A stretch of 38,525 nt of DNA, taken from assembly GCA_023265515.1 (NCBI GenBank), contig JAHFSZ010000018.1, forward strand, positions 1-38,525, in the 5' to 3' direction. The position numbers and the translations under genes are program-made. The notes under the pieces were generated by a model that saw nothing but the letters and a program-made list of their open reading frames with translations, ran no database searches and had not been told where the DNA came from. Shown piece after piece: positions 1 to 7,222 of the stretch (position 1 is the stretch's first letter; each line of letters begins with the position of its first letter). The stretch is from Verrucomicrobiota bacterium. GTDB lineage: Bacteria; Verrucomicrobiota; Verrucomicrobiia; JABWAM01; JAHFSZ01.

Positions 1-2387
1 TCCCAACTTCTTGCTTTCATCGCTTCACGAGCTTCCAGACTCATGCGCCGTCTGAGTTCCGGGTCTTCGACGATCTTCTTCATGGCCTGGTACAAACTCT
101 CCGCATCTTTCGCCCGCGTGACGAAGCCCGTTTTTCCATCGATCACCTGCTCCTTCGGACCGCCCTCGTCGGAGACGATGGCGGGCAGGCCGGAGGCCTG
201 GGCTTCGAGGACAACATTTCCGAAGGTGTCGGTAGTGCTCGGAAAAACAAACACATCGGCGCTCGCATAAGCCTTGCGCAGGGATTCATCCGATAGAAAA
301 CCGGTGAACACCGTGCTGTTCTTTGGAAGCGCCTGCTTCAGCTCGGACAGATAAGGTCCGTCGCCGACAATGGTCAGCACCACATCGGGGTGGTCGCGGT
401 GGAGCCGGCCGAACGCCTTGACAAGGACATCCAGGTCCTTTTCCTTGGAGACACGGCCGACATAGAGGAATTTCATCTGGCCGTTGGCGCCGAACATTTC
501 CCAAAAGCGCTGATCCTTGTTTTCGGGAGTGAAAAGGTTGCAATCAATTCCCCGGGGCATCACGCGGATGTTTTCGGCCGGTATGCCGTGGTCGAGCAGT
601 TGCGCGCGGTAAGCGTCGCTCGGCGCGTAGACGACGTCCATCGGGCCGTAAAACCATTCCATATACTTCCAGGCCAGCCGCGCCATCGCCTCGTCGCCGC
701 CGGAGAGCGACCTCGCGTACTGCGGAAAATCCGTGTGGTAGATCCCGCTCACCTTCAGCTTCAGGAACTGCGCCGCAAGACGCCCGACAAGACCCATCGG
801 CCCCGGCGTGCTGATGACGATTTCCGTGAATTCTTCCCGGTAAATATAATCGAGGACATCCAGGACCGGCGGAAAGGCAACCTTCTGCGATTCGTATTCG
901 GGCAGGCTGAATTCGCCGCACGGCTCGAAGTTTTTTACGGGGACGCCGAGATCCTGGTCCCGGAGGTCGAATTTGCAGGCGGCCACCGTGATGTCGCGGC
1001 CCTCGGCTTGCGCCACGCGGGCCATGTGGCGGATGGTGTGGCTGACGCCATTAACCTCGTCGAGCGTGTCGGTAACCCAGATCTTCTTCTCGCGGGCGCA
1101 GAACCCGGGCGGTTCGTTGAAAAATCTCTGGTGACATTCCTTGATGAGTTGCCGGTCTTTCGAATAGTTCTTGAACGCCATCAGGAATGCGGAGGCCCCG
1201 AGGCCAATGGGCCCGAGCGCGCTCATGGCCTGCAACGAATCGATCACGTTGCCCTGGGAAACCTTTTCAATCACCTTCCTGCAAAACGCAAACGCGAGCT
1301 GGTGGATGACACGGCTGGCCACCTTGAAGGTGCGGTCCTCAATGCGCTCGTCATCGCAATCGAGCGACCTCTGGAAATCCGACTGGACGAAGAGCTTCTT
1401 CAGCTCTTCGCGAAGGGAGACGTCCGAATTCTTGTCCGGTTTCTTTTTCTTGCCGGTCAGATTTTCCCACCGGAGTTTGCTGGCGAGATAGCCGGCCTTT
1501 TCCTTGAGGGTGAGCTTCGCGGGGTTCTCGCCGCCGACAAACTTGCCGAAGAGCTGGACGATGAGCTCATTGCCGCTCTTGCCGCCCCTAGCCAGCTTGT
1601 CGCTGTAATACTGGTAAGCGATGTTGTAGAAGCCAAGCGACATCGCCAGCGGCGAGCCGCACTCGCCCACCGTCTCAGCCTTCCCTTCGCGGACATTTTT
1701 CAAAAAGTCACGCAGGCCGGTGGAATGAGGCACCGCTGTATGAGCCCGCGCGATAAACAGGCTGGAATGGTCGTCCGATCCGCCCGTAAAAAACTTCAGG
1801 TGAGGCTCCGGCCAGAGCGGCGCGAGGTTGTGCCTATTGGCCAGCTCTTCGACGATCTTGGGGTTCAGCGAACGGAGGATTTTTGTGCTGACGAGGCTTC
1901 CCTGGGGATCGTGCATCCCGTTGAGCGCTTCGTAGTGCTTGAAGAGCAGGATGCATTTTTCGAACAGCTCGAGCGTCAGTTTCGCATTGTTGCTGTAAAG
2001 CGGGTGCGCCAGCGAATGCAGAATGTTCTGCTGCTTCAAGTAAGGAACCAGTTCATACACGTTGGCCCGGAGGCGCGAGATGTCGTGGTGCTGTTCCTCG
2101 GTGAAATCCCACGCCAGGATATGCAACTTGCAGCCGTTTTCCGGGCAGTGTGCGGTGATTTCCTGGCCAAGAAAGGTGTCGTCCGGATGCCGGGACTTGA
2201 GCTCGACTGCGCCCTGGATCGCGTCGTGGTCGGTGATCGTTACGAAGTCCATGCCCCGGGCTTTCGCGGTCTGATAGAGTGTCTCAGGATCGGTGAAACA
2301 CTCCGGCGCGCCGACGCGGCGCAGGATCCACTCCGACGGTTTGTCGGAATAGCGCGAATGGACGTGCATGTCGGCCCTGGATTTCAT
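1..2387 (-). CDS. PHP-domain / GT4 glycosyltransferase fusion (3' end cut by window edge)
   Basis: The reading frame is open from ATG 2387 to the left edge, 795 codons with no stop, so the C-terminus is missing. The N-terminus is a PHP metal-dependent phosphoesterase domain: DMHVHSRYSD (H8, H10), TDHD (residues 52-55), a metal-ligand-like Glu in GQEI, and GGSDDHS near residue 204. A mostly helical linker follows. From about residue 432 there is a GT4 (GT-B fold) glycosyltransferase, with FLYVGRVSKEKDL, VGDGP and the sugar-nucleotide-binding stretch containing EAQASGLP. GT4 enzymes move a sugar from a nucleotide donor to a lipid or glycan. What the PHP domain acts on is unknown; hydrolysis of a phospho-sugar or phosphodiester is a guess. 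The start was chosen because the HxH motif lies only a few residues inside it. A long plus-strand frame at 390-2420 is a shadow of this gene. Confidence 0.88.
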   Translation of the reverse strand, partial: MKSRADMHVHSRYSDKPSEWILRRVGAPECFTDPETLYQTAKARGMDFVTITDHDAIQGAVELKSRHPDDTFLGQEITAHCPENGCKLHILAWDFTEEQHHDISRLRANVYELVPYLKQQNILHSLAHPLYSNNAKLTLELFEKCILLFKHYEALNGMHDPQGSLVSTKILRSLNPKIVEELANRHNLAPLWPEPHLKFFTGGSDDHSSLFIARAHTAVPHSTGLRDFLKNVREGKAETVGECGSPLAMSLGFYNIAYQYYSDKLARGGKSGNELIVQLFGKFVGGENPAKLTLKEKAGYLASKLRWENLTGKKKKPDKNSDVSLREELKKLFVQSDFQRSLDCDDERIEDRTFKVASRVIHQLAFAFCRKVIEKVSQGNVIDSLQAMSALGPIGLGASAFLMAFKNYSKDRQLIKECHQRFFNEPPGFCAREKKIWVTDTLDEVNGVSHTIRHMARVAQAEGRDITVAACKFDLRDQDLGVPVKNFEPCGEFSLPEYESQKVAFPPVLDVLDYIYREEFTEIVISTPGPMGLVGRLAAQFLKLKVSGIYHTDFPQYARSLSGGDEAMARLAWKYMEWFYGPMDVVYAPSDAYRAQLLDHGIPAENIRVMPRGIDCNLFTPENKDQRFWEMFGANGQMKFLYVGRVSKEKDLDVLVKAFGRLHRDHPDVVLTIVGDGPYLSELKQALPKNSTVFTGFLSDESLRKAYASADVFVFPSTTDTFGNVVLEAQASGLPAIVSDEGGPKEQVIDGKTGFVTRAKDAESLYQAMKKIVEDPELRRRMSLEAREAMKARSW

Positions 2388-2570
2388 CGCTTCAATTCCC
2401 TCTCCCTACCGAACCTGTGAATAACTTGCGAATAATGAACTGATAATTCGGCCGGTTCCATGTTACTTTTCGGCAACAACATGGGCCACTCGGTCTTTTC
2501 AAAGTTCTCAATGTCTTGATGCTCAATCACTTGCATAGGCACATGAAAGTAACGTTCCTATGACGGAATT

Positions 2571-3326
2571 TTATGCGCTCCCAACGCGAAGCCGGTCAAC
2601 AAAACCGATGTAAGTGAGGGTTTTCCGGCCTTTGACGGACCGGCGGACCAGCGATTCCAAGTGGTTCCACAGCATAGGGTAATGATATTCCAGGGGGTGA
2701 ATGCTCACCCGCACCACGTTTAAGCACCGGTTTCGGCGCCATAAACACTCGTTCCAGGCGACGGATGCCCAGCGCCTCCAGGCCGCGCGAGAACTGTAAA
2801 CCTGCGCCCAGGCATTCGAAACCCGCCCGGTCTTTAAATCAATGATTTTCTTGAGTGTGTTGGTGTATTCAAACCCCAGTTTCCCAAGCGCCTTGAGAAT
2901 CTCCTCATTCATCAGCCATGCCGGCGCAACGAAGCCTTTGGCCGCAAGGCCCACACGGGCAAAAACTTCCAGACCGAGGCGCAGGCGCTTCTCGGCCTCC
3001 GCGGCATCCAGTTCGAGAAATTCGCTCTCGCACGAGGTGTAAATATTCCGTAAAAACCGGCTCTTGAACCCCGCATTTTTCCCAGCGGCGTCTGCTTGAT
3101 GATAAAAACCGTGGAGGACCGTCTCATGACCCTCAGCCTGCCAGCGGTTCAGGCGGCTGGCCCATGCGGCGTTCCAGTCGGCGCGGCCGCCGTGATGGTA
3201 GTCGGGAACGACAAGCAGGCTGCAGCGCGCGACGCCGAGCTCCTGGACGCGGCCGAGGATCGCCTCGACCTCCGTTTCGAACGGCGGCGCAACGTCGTGA
3301 ATCGAGACGATGAGATAACGATTCAT
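2571..3326 (-). CDS. DUF2334-type polysaccharide deacetylase-like protein
   Basis: A 251-aa protein with the hallmarks of the DUF2334 branch of the NodB/polysaccharide deacetylase superfamily. SIHDVAP lies at the N-terminus (H10, D11, probable metal and catalytic site), and a second His pair sits in LHGFYH (H72, H76). FVAPAW further on resembles the usual beta-strand ligand region. I see no signal peptide, so it is probably cytoplasmic. The family is presumed to remove acetyl groups from sugars, but its substrates are mostly undefined. It shares its strand with the PHP-GT4 gene 180 bp downstream and is divergent from the aquaporin gene. The Trp/Arg-rich stretch near residues 180-200 is unusual but the frame is intact. 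Confidence 0.78.
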   Translation of the reverse strand: MNRYLIVSIHDVAPPFETEVEAILGRVQELGVARCSLLVVPDYHHGGRADWNAAWASRLNRWQAEGHETVLHGFYHQADAAGKNAGFKSRFLRNIYTSCESEFLELDAAEAEKRLRLGLEVFARVGLAAKGFVAPAWLMNEEILKALGKLGFEYTNTLKKIIDLKTGRVSNAWAQVYSSRAAWRRWASVAWNECLWRRNRCLNVVRVSIHPLEYHYPMLWNHLESLVRRSVKGRKTLTYIGFVDRLRVGSA

Positions 3327-3426
3327 TTTTATAAGTATGCGTCACAAAATCGTCGCGTATCAACAAAAACAGTTCTCGATTCCGGGATGAAACTTATTTA
3401 TAGGTAGCCGCCTCCCCCAAATCTTT

Positions 3427-4077
3427 ATGAAAAAATACCTCGCTGAAATCATCGGAACCTTCGCCCTCGTGTTCGCGGGAGCGGGAGCGATCGTTGTCAA
3501 CGACCTCAGCAACGGCGCCGTCACCCACGTTGGCATCGCGCTCACCTTCGGCCTTGTGATCATGGTGATGATCTACGCGCTTGGCGATGTTTCCGGCGCG
3601 CATTTCAATCCCGCGGTCAGTTTCGGCTTCTGGGCGGCAGGCCGGTTTCCGGCGCGCGAAATGGGAATTTATGCCGCATGCCAGTGCCTGGGCGCCCTTC
3701 TGGCCGCCGCGATGCTGCGCATCCTCTTTCCGAGCAACCTCACTCTCGGCATCACCACCCCCGCAACGGGCGTTTCTGATATCAGGGCGGTCTGTTTCGA
3801 GGGCGTGCTGACCTTCTTTCTTGTGTTCGTGATCCTCAACGTCACGCAAGGCGCAAAGGAAAAGGGCGCGTTCGCTGGAACGGCGATCGGCGGCACGATT
3901 GCGCTGGATGCCCTTTTTGGCGGGCCGATCACGGGCGCGTCGATGAACCCTGCGCGCTCGATCGGACCGGCAGTGGTCGTCAGTCACTTCCAGGGCCTGT
4001 GGATCTACATTCTTGGCCCGCTTCTTGGCGCCTGGATCGCCTCCATGGCATGCAAGGTGATCCGGGACCACCACTGA
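3427..4077 (+). CDS. Aquaporin / MIP family channel
   Basis: A 216-aa hydrophobic protein with six predicted membrane spans and the two half-helix signatures, N61-P62-A63 (HFNPAVS) and N174-P175-A176-R177 (MNPARS). The second motif ends in Ser rather than the Asp typical of glycerol facilitators, which favours a water-type channel. Aligned to AqpZ, the selectivity filter reads F41, A162, A171, R177, so the His that narrows AqpZ is Ala here and the pore may pass larger neutral solutes. It is divergent from the DUF2334 gene across a 100-bp gap and convergent with the EVE-domain gene. No clear Shine-Dalgarno precedes the ATG. A long minus-strand frame inside it is a shadow. Confidence 0.93.
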   Translation: MKKYLAEIIGTFALVFAGAGAIVVNDLSNGAVTHVGIALTFGLVIMVMIYALGDVSGAHFNPAVSFGFWAAGRFPAREMGIYAACQCLGALLAAAMLRILFPSNLTLGITTPATGVSDIRAVCFEGVLTFFLVFVILNVTQGAKEKGAFAGTAIGGTIALDALFGGPITGASMNPARSIGPAVVVSHFQGLWIYILGPLLGAWIASMACKVIRDHH

Positions 4078-4162
4078 TTCGGGGTGCGTTGCTCGGAGTT
4101 CGTGTGTCGAAGGGAGGCTACCGAGGTTTTCGCCTGTTCATTGGTGCAGACAGGCAGTCATA

Positions 4163-4190
4163 AACCACGAATCACGATTCACGAACCACT
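4163..4190. repeat. Heptamer tandem array, family 1 (AAYCACG), 4 units
   Basis: Four adjacent 7-bp units: AACCACG, AATCACG, ATTCACG, AACCACT. The array lies between the convergent aquaporin and EVE-domain genes and overlaps the stop codon of the latter (4189-4191). No inverted partner is visible nearby. The architecture is like the short tandemly repeated repetitive (STRR) heptamers known from filamentous cyanobacteria, but the sequence differs. Confidence 0.7.
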
Positions 4191-4599
4191 AAGTAGCAAG
4201 TCGTTTGATCTCCGCCAGCTCCTTGGAGAGAACCGGCGAAACCGAGAGACGGGGCATCACGATGAACTTCATCTGCGAGAGAATCTTGTTGCGCTTGAGC
4301 TTGTCGAGAGAGATTTCCTTTTTGAAGCGAGTCTTGGGCTTCAGATCGCATACGACGAAGTGGCCGATGTCGTCGTGTGGGTCGGGATAGGCTCCCTTGG
4401 TCACCTCAGCGAGGCCGAACACCGATTTCTTGGGAGCGGTGTGGTAACAGACGATGAGATCGCCTTTCTTCACGTTCCGCAGGAATTTCTGGGCGTTTCG
4501 CCCGTTGATCCCATCCCAGCGGACGTGCTTGTCCTCCCAGAGCTTTTCGAAACCGTAGTCGTCCGGATCACTGACAAAAAACCAAATCTGTTTTGCCAT
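4189..4599 (-). CDS. EVE domain (PUA-like) protein
   Basis: A 136-aa protein matching the EVE domain family (PUA-fold relatives of thymocyte nuclear protein 1 and YTH readers). It has the characteristic opening KQIWFFVSDPDDYG, the central W-x-G-I-x-G-R-N-A-Q block, GDLIVCYHTAP and a following FGLAEV strand. EVE domains are thought to bind modified bases in DNA or RNA in an aromatic cage, and several Trp, Tyr and Phe residues here are suitably placed. It is a stand-alone domain with no nuclease or restriction partner beside it. It diverges from rsmA over 61 bp. Its stop codon lies inside a heptamer array, so the last residues and stop derive from the repeat. Confidence 0.85.
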   Translation of the reverse strand: MAKQIWFFVSDPDDYGFEKLWEDKHVRWDGINGRNAQKFLRNVKKGDLIVCYHTAPKKSVFGLAEVTKGAYPDPHDDIGHFVVCDLKPKTRFKKEISLDKLKRNKILSQMKFIVMPRLSVSPVLSKELAEIKRLAT

Positions 4600-4660
4600 A
4601 CCTGATCATTCAGCCGAAAAATGTGTTCAAATTCAGGGCCCTTCGTGCCATCAAACAGGC

Positions 4661-5440
4661 GTGACTCTTACTGAATTGAGAAAGGTACTGCAAGAACTCA
4701 ATCTTCGCCCGAGCCGCCGCCTTGGCCAAAACTACTTGTATGACCAGAACCTGGCCCGGATCATCGTGGAAGCGGCCCAAATCGGGCCTCTGGACCGGGT
4801 CGTCGAGATCGGGCCGGGGCTGGGCGCGCTCACCGAAATTCTCGTCCAAAAGACTTCCGAACTGGAGGTGATCGAGAAAGACTCCCGGGCGGCCGCCTTT
4901 CTAACGGCTCGTTTTCCAGGCCTGAAGGTTCGCCACGCCGACGCGCTGGATTTTGATTTTCCCGCCTCTCCGTCGTGGATCTGCATCGGCAATCTTCCTT
5001 ATTCCGTCGGCTCGCGGCTGATCGTGGATCTCTGCGGGCGGGAATGGCCCCCGGATCGGATGGTCTTTACCGTCCAGCGCGAGGTGGCTGACCGGCTGCT
5101 GGCCCGGCCGAACGTAAAGGACTATGGCCTCCTCACCCTGCTCACCCAGCCATTTTACGGGATCAAAATCATCCGGCATCTTCCTTCGAGCGTCTTTTTT
5201 CCGGAGCCGGACGTTGAATCGAGTGTCGTGCGGTTCGAGCGGCGGCAATCCCCCCTGCACGGAGTAATGGACGCGCGATACCGCCAGATCGTAAAGAAGG
5301 CATTCCAGCATCGCCGCAAGACGCTCGGGGCCATCTTCGGCCGCGAAATTCCAACATCGCTCAACCCCAAGTCGCGACCCGCTGAGATATCCGTGGGCGA
5401 ATGGATCACCGCGGCGGCCTCAAGAGCGGATAGCGCATAG
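4661..5440 (+). CDS. rsmA: 16S rRNA (adenine1518-N6/adenine1519-N6)-dimethyltransferase
   Basis: A 259-aa member of the KsgA/RsmA family, which dimethylates two adjacent adenines in the 3' hairpin of 16S rRNA during small-subunit maturation. The motifs are clear: LGQNYL near the N-terminus, the SAM-binding loop EIGPGLGALT, the acidic EVIEKD after it, the catalytic GNLPYSVGS (motif IV) and PEPDVESSVVRF. Length is normal for the family. The best start is GTG 4661, which gives the standard N-terminal helix before the LGQN motif. The 3' end is odd: the last codons and the TAG stop (5438-5440) lie inside a heptamer repeat arm, so the ADSA tail is encoded by repeat DNA. Confidence 0.93.
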   Translation: MTLTELRKVLQELNLRPSRRLGQNYLYDQNLARIIVEAAQIGPLDRVVEIGPGLGALTEILVQKTSELEVIEKDSRAAAFLTARFPGLKVRHADALDFDFPASPSWICIGNLPYSVGSRLIVDLCGREWPPDRMVFTVQREVADRLLARPNVKDYGLLTLLTQPFYGIKIIRHLPSSVFFPEPDVESSVVRFERRQSPLHGVMDARYRQIVKKAFQHRRKTLGAIFGREIPTSLNPKSRPAEISVGEWITAAASRADSA

Positions 5441-5453
5441 CGTATGGCGTATA
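5426..5453. repeat. Heptamer tandem array, family 2 (GCGYATA), left arm of inverted pair
   Basis: Four 7-bp units: GCGGATA, GCGCATA, GCGTATG, GCGTATA. The array overlaps the rsmA stop codon. It is matched by an array of the same family in opposite orientation at 5477-5504, so the mRNA could fold into an imperfect stem with arms of about 28 nt and a 23-nt loop. Confidence 0.78.
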
Positions 5454-5476
5454 GAAAACCCTTCTCTGGATCCTCC

Positions 5477-5504
5477 CATCCGCTGTACGCTGTACGCTCT
5501 ACGC
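5477..5504. repeat. Heptamer tandem array, family 2, right arm of inverted pair
   Basis: Four units on the plus strand: CATCCGC, TGTACGC, TGTACGC, TCTACGC. Read on the minus strand these are GCGTAGA, GCGTACA, GCGTACA, GCGGATG, the inverse of the left arm. The array ends one base before the ATG of the Nudix gene, leaving no room for a Shine-Dalgarno sequence. Confidence 0.78.
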
Positions 5505-5505
5505 T

Positions 5506-6048
5506 ATGAAAGAAGATATCTTCGACGTGGTCAACGATCGGGACGAGGTGATCGGCCAGGAGAAACGGTCCCTGGTTCATAAAAAGGGGCTCAAGCACCG
5601 CGCTGTGCATATCCTGATCTTCAATTCCAGCGGCGAGTTGTTTCTTCAAAAACGCAGCATGAGCAAGGACGTCTCGCCCGGATGCTGGGATTCATCGTGC
5701 TGCGGCCATGTCGATTCTGGGGAAACCTACGAGGCCGCGGCCGTTCGCGAGCTCGATGAGGAGCTCGGCCTGAAAAACGTGCAGGCCTCAGAGCTCGCCC
5801 TCCTCTTCAAGATCAACGCCCGCGAGCAAACCGGCGAGGAATTCGTCCACGTCCACCGGCTTGAGCATGAAGGCCCGTTTGAATTGCATCCGCGGGAGAT
5901 TGATGAAGGCCGGTGGTTTACGATTGCAGAAGTAAACCGGCTCATTGTCGAAAAGCCCGAAGAGGTTGCCGCGTCGTTCCGGCACATTTGGAAGAAATAC
6001 AAAAATCATTCCTCACGCAAAGACGCCAAGGCGCAAAGAAAACCCTGA
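5506..6048 (+). CDS. Nudix hydrolase (YfcD / IPP-isomerase-like subgroup)
   Basis: A 180-aa Nudix protein with a perfect Nudix box: G67, E73, R81-E82-L83, E85-E86 and G88 at the canonical spacing. The N-terminus (FDVVNDRDEVIG) and the RHRAxH-like segment KHRAVH resemble YfcD-type Nudix proteins, related to type I isopentenyl-diphosphate isomerase. The IPP isomerase active-site context is only partly kept, so I call it a Nudix hydrolase of unknown substrate. Two oddities come from repeats: the ATG directly follows a heptamer array with no ribosome-binding site, and the C-terminal SRKDAKAQRKP tail is a translated octamer repeat (6015-6038). The native protein probably ended near the IWKKYKN segment. 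Confidence 0.88.
   Translation: MKEDIFDVVNDRDEVIGQEKRSLVHKKGLKHRAVHILIFNSSGELFLQKRSMSKDVSPGCWDSSCCGHVDSGETYEAAAVRELDEELGLKNVQASELALLFKINAREQTGEEFVHVHRLEHEGPFELHPREIDEGRWFTIAEVNRLIVEKPEEVAASFRHIWKKYKNHSSRKDAKAQRKP
6015..6038. repeat. Octamer repeat (ACGCAAAG x3), copy 1
   Basis: Three 8-bp units: ACGCAAAG, ACGCCAAG, GCGCAAAG. It lies inside the 3' end of the Nudix gene, 8 bp before the stop codon, and is translated as part of the protein tail. An inverted copy lies at 6465-6489. From memory, this CGCAAAGACGCCAAG type of sequence recurs between genes in many environmental bacterial genomes. Confidence 0.75.
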
Positions 6049-6106
6049 AAAACCCTTCGCCACGGCGCACACCGATCCCACAGATCTGAATGATAGGTTC
6101 GGGGTG

Positions 6107-6316
6107 TCATCTCGCCCGAAGTCGGTTTTCGAGGTTCGGGATCGAAATCGCCACACTCTTGAAAACCGCCATGATCTTGGGAGTCATGCCGTCCGGATGC
6201 GGGTCGGGATGGGTCGCAACCAGTTCCCAACCCGCCTCGCCCCAGTCGTCAAGTGACCGCTCCAGGGAGTGGGGATCGCGGATTTCCAATTTCACAACTT
6301 TGTATTCCCATCGCAT
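6107..6316 (-). CDS. Small DUF4177-like protein
   Basis: A 69-aa protein beginning MRWEYKVVKLE with a central GEAGWELVA. This is the signature pattern of the DUF4177 family (short cytosolic proteins opening with WEYK and containing GWELV). Function is unknown. It follows the ogg-comB pair on the same strand but is separated from comB by 183 bp that contain a hairpin and an octamer repeat, so it probably has its own promoter. The two octamer repeats (6015-6038 and 6465-6489) face each other on either side of it. The C-terminal part after MAVFKSV may extend beyond the conserved domain. Confidence 0.75.
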   Translation of the reverse strand: MRWEYKVVKLEIRDPHSLERSLDDWGEAGWELVATHPDPHPDGMTPKIMAVFKSVAISIPNLENRLRAR

Positions 6317-6341
6317 ATTGATTTCTTGTGACGAGAAAGTA

Positions 6342-6363
6342 GGACGGAATGCTCCGCCCGTCC
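6342..6363. other. Short GC-rich hairpin
   Basis: GGACGG (6342-6347) pairs with CCGTCC (6358-6363) around a 10-nt loop. It lies between comB and the DUF4177 gene, upstream of the latter. There is no clean T-run on either strand, so I do not call it an intrinsic terminator. Confidence 0.4.
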
Positions 6364-6464
6364 GTTACAATGGGAAACAAAATTTATAATGCCTCACACC
6401 GGGGCCTGGAGAGCGCCGCGACAGAAATCTCCGTGAAGCCCGCCAATTGTGTCAAAAAGATGCC

Positions 6465-6489
6465 CTTCGCGCCTTGGCGTCTTTGCGCG
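6465..6489. repeat. Octamer repeat, copy 2 (inverted)
   Basis: On the minus strand this reads GCGCAAAG, ACGCCAAG, GCGCGAAG, matching 6015-6038 closely but in opposite orientation, about 430 bp away. It lies 10 bp downstream of the comB stop codon. Confidence 0.75.
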
Positions 6490-6499
6490 ATGAAAAATC

Positions 6500-7219
6500 C
6501 TAAACCAACCTCACTTCACCCTTCTCCACTCTCGCCACGCGGTCAATCACATCGAACTGGGAGCAATATGTCACATCCTCGCCCAAGCCGACGCTTCTCA
6601 ATCGCAGGGCATTACGCGTGACGGCGAGAGTTTCCGCTGGATTCCTCTCTGCCGACCGCCAGATGGAACGGCAAGCTCGCGCGGAAGGCGCCAGCTTGGG
6701 CGATTTTGGCAGGAGTTTGGCCGCGAGCGCGCCGGCGGCGATGCCATCCTCAAGCGCGAAGTGCGAGTGGGTCCCGGCGCAGATCAGGAGCAGGGCCGCG
6801 GGTTTCAGGCATGCAAGCTCAGAAGCCAGGGCCGAAAGATTGAGAAGCGCACCCAAGTAAATGGACTTGGCCTGCGAACACGAGGCGAGAGCGAGCGTGC
6901 CATTCGTCGTCGTGTGCACGATTTTCCTGCCGCGGACCTGTTGCTCCGTGTATTCCAGCGGCGAGTTGCCGAAATCGAATCCATCCGGCTTGAAGCTGTT
7001 TCGCTCGCCGCCGAGGAGAACCGAAGCGTCTTTTTTCCTCATCGCCAGCGCTTCTTCGACCGTTCCCACCGGAACAATCGACTCGGCGCCGTTCGCGAGC
7101 GCGGTCAATTCGGTGGAGGTGGCTCGAAAGACATCGAAGACGACCGCCGTGTGTTCCGACAGGTTCCGCCGTTTGAGGGCAGAGAACTGACCGGGGCAGA
7201 GGATCGCTTCGATCAGCAT
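6500..7219 (-). CDS. comB: 2-phosphosulfolactate phosphatase (ComB) family protein
   Basis: A 239-aa protein with the ComB family landmarks in order: VVFDVFRATST, LLGGER, GFDFGNSPLEYT, TTTNGT, an ICAGT-like strand and LEDGIAAG. In methanogens ComB removes phosphate from 2-phosphosulfolactate in coenzyme M synthesis. Bacterial homologues are common, and most have no demonstrated role. No comA, comC or other sulfolactate genes are visible here, so the substrate is open. The start codon lies 3 bp after the ogg stop, so the two are probably co-transcribed. A plus-strand frame at 6761-7837 is a shadow of this gene and ogg. Confidence 0.88.
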   Translation of the reverse strand: MLIEAILCPGQFSALKRRNLSEHTAVVFDVFRATSTELTALANGAESIVPVGTVEEALAMRKKDASVLLGGERNSFKPDGFDFGNSPLEYTEQQVRGRKIVHTTTNGTLALASCSQAKSIYLGALLNLSALASELACLKPAALLLICAGTHSHFALEDGIAAGALAAKLLPKSPKLAPSARACRSIWRSAERNPAETLAVTRNALRLRSVGLGEDVTYCSQFDVIDRVARVEKGEVRLV

Positions 7220-7222
7220 ACG

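Noticed and set aside
390-2420. 676-codon plus-strand frame
   Set aside because: It lies antisense to the PHP-GT4 gene, whose minus-strand translation has clear PHP and GT4 motifs. The plus-strand product has no recognisable domain; it is a shadow of GC-rich codon bias.
5506-6048. Type I isopentenyl-diphosphate isomerase
   Set aside because: The N-terminal and Nudix regions look closer to YfcD-type Nudix hydrolases, and no isoprenoid genes are adjacent; the name idi is not justified.
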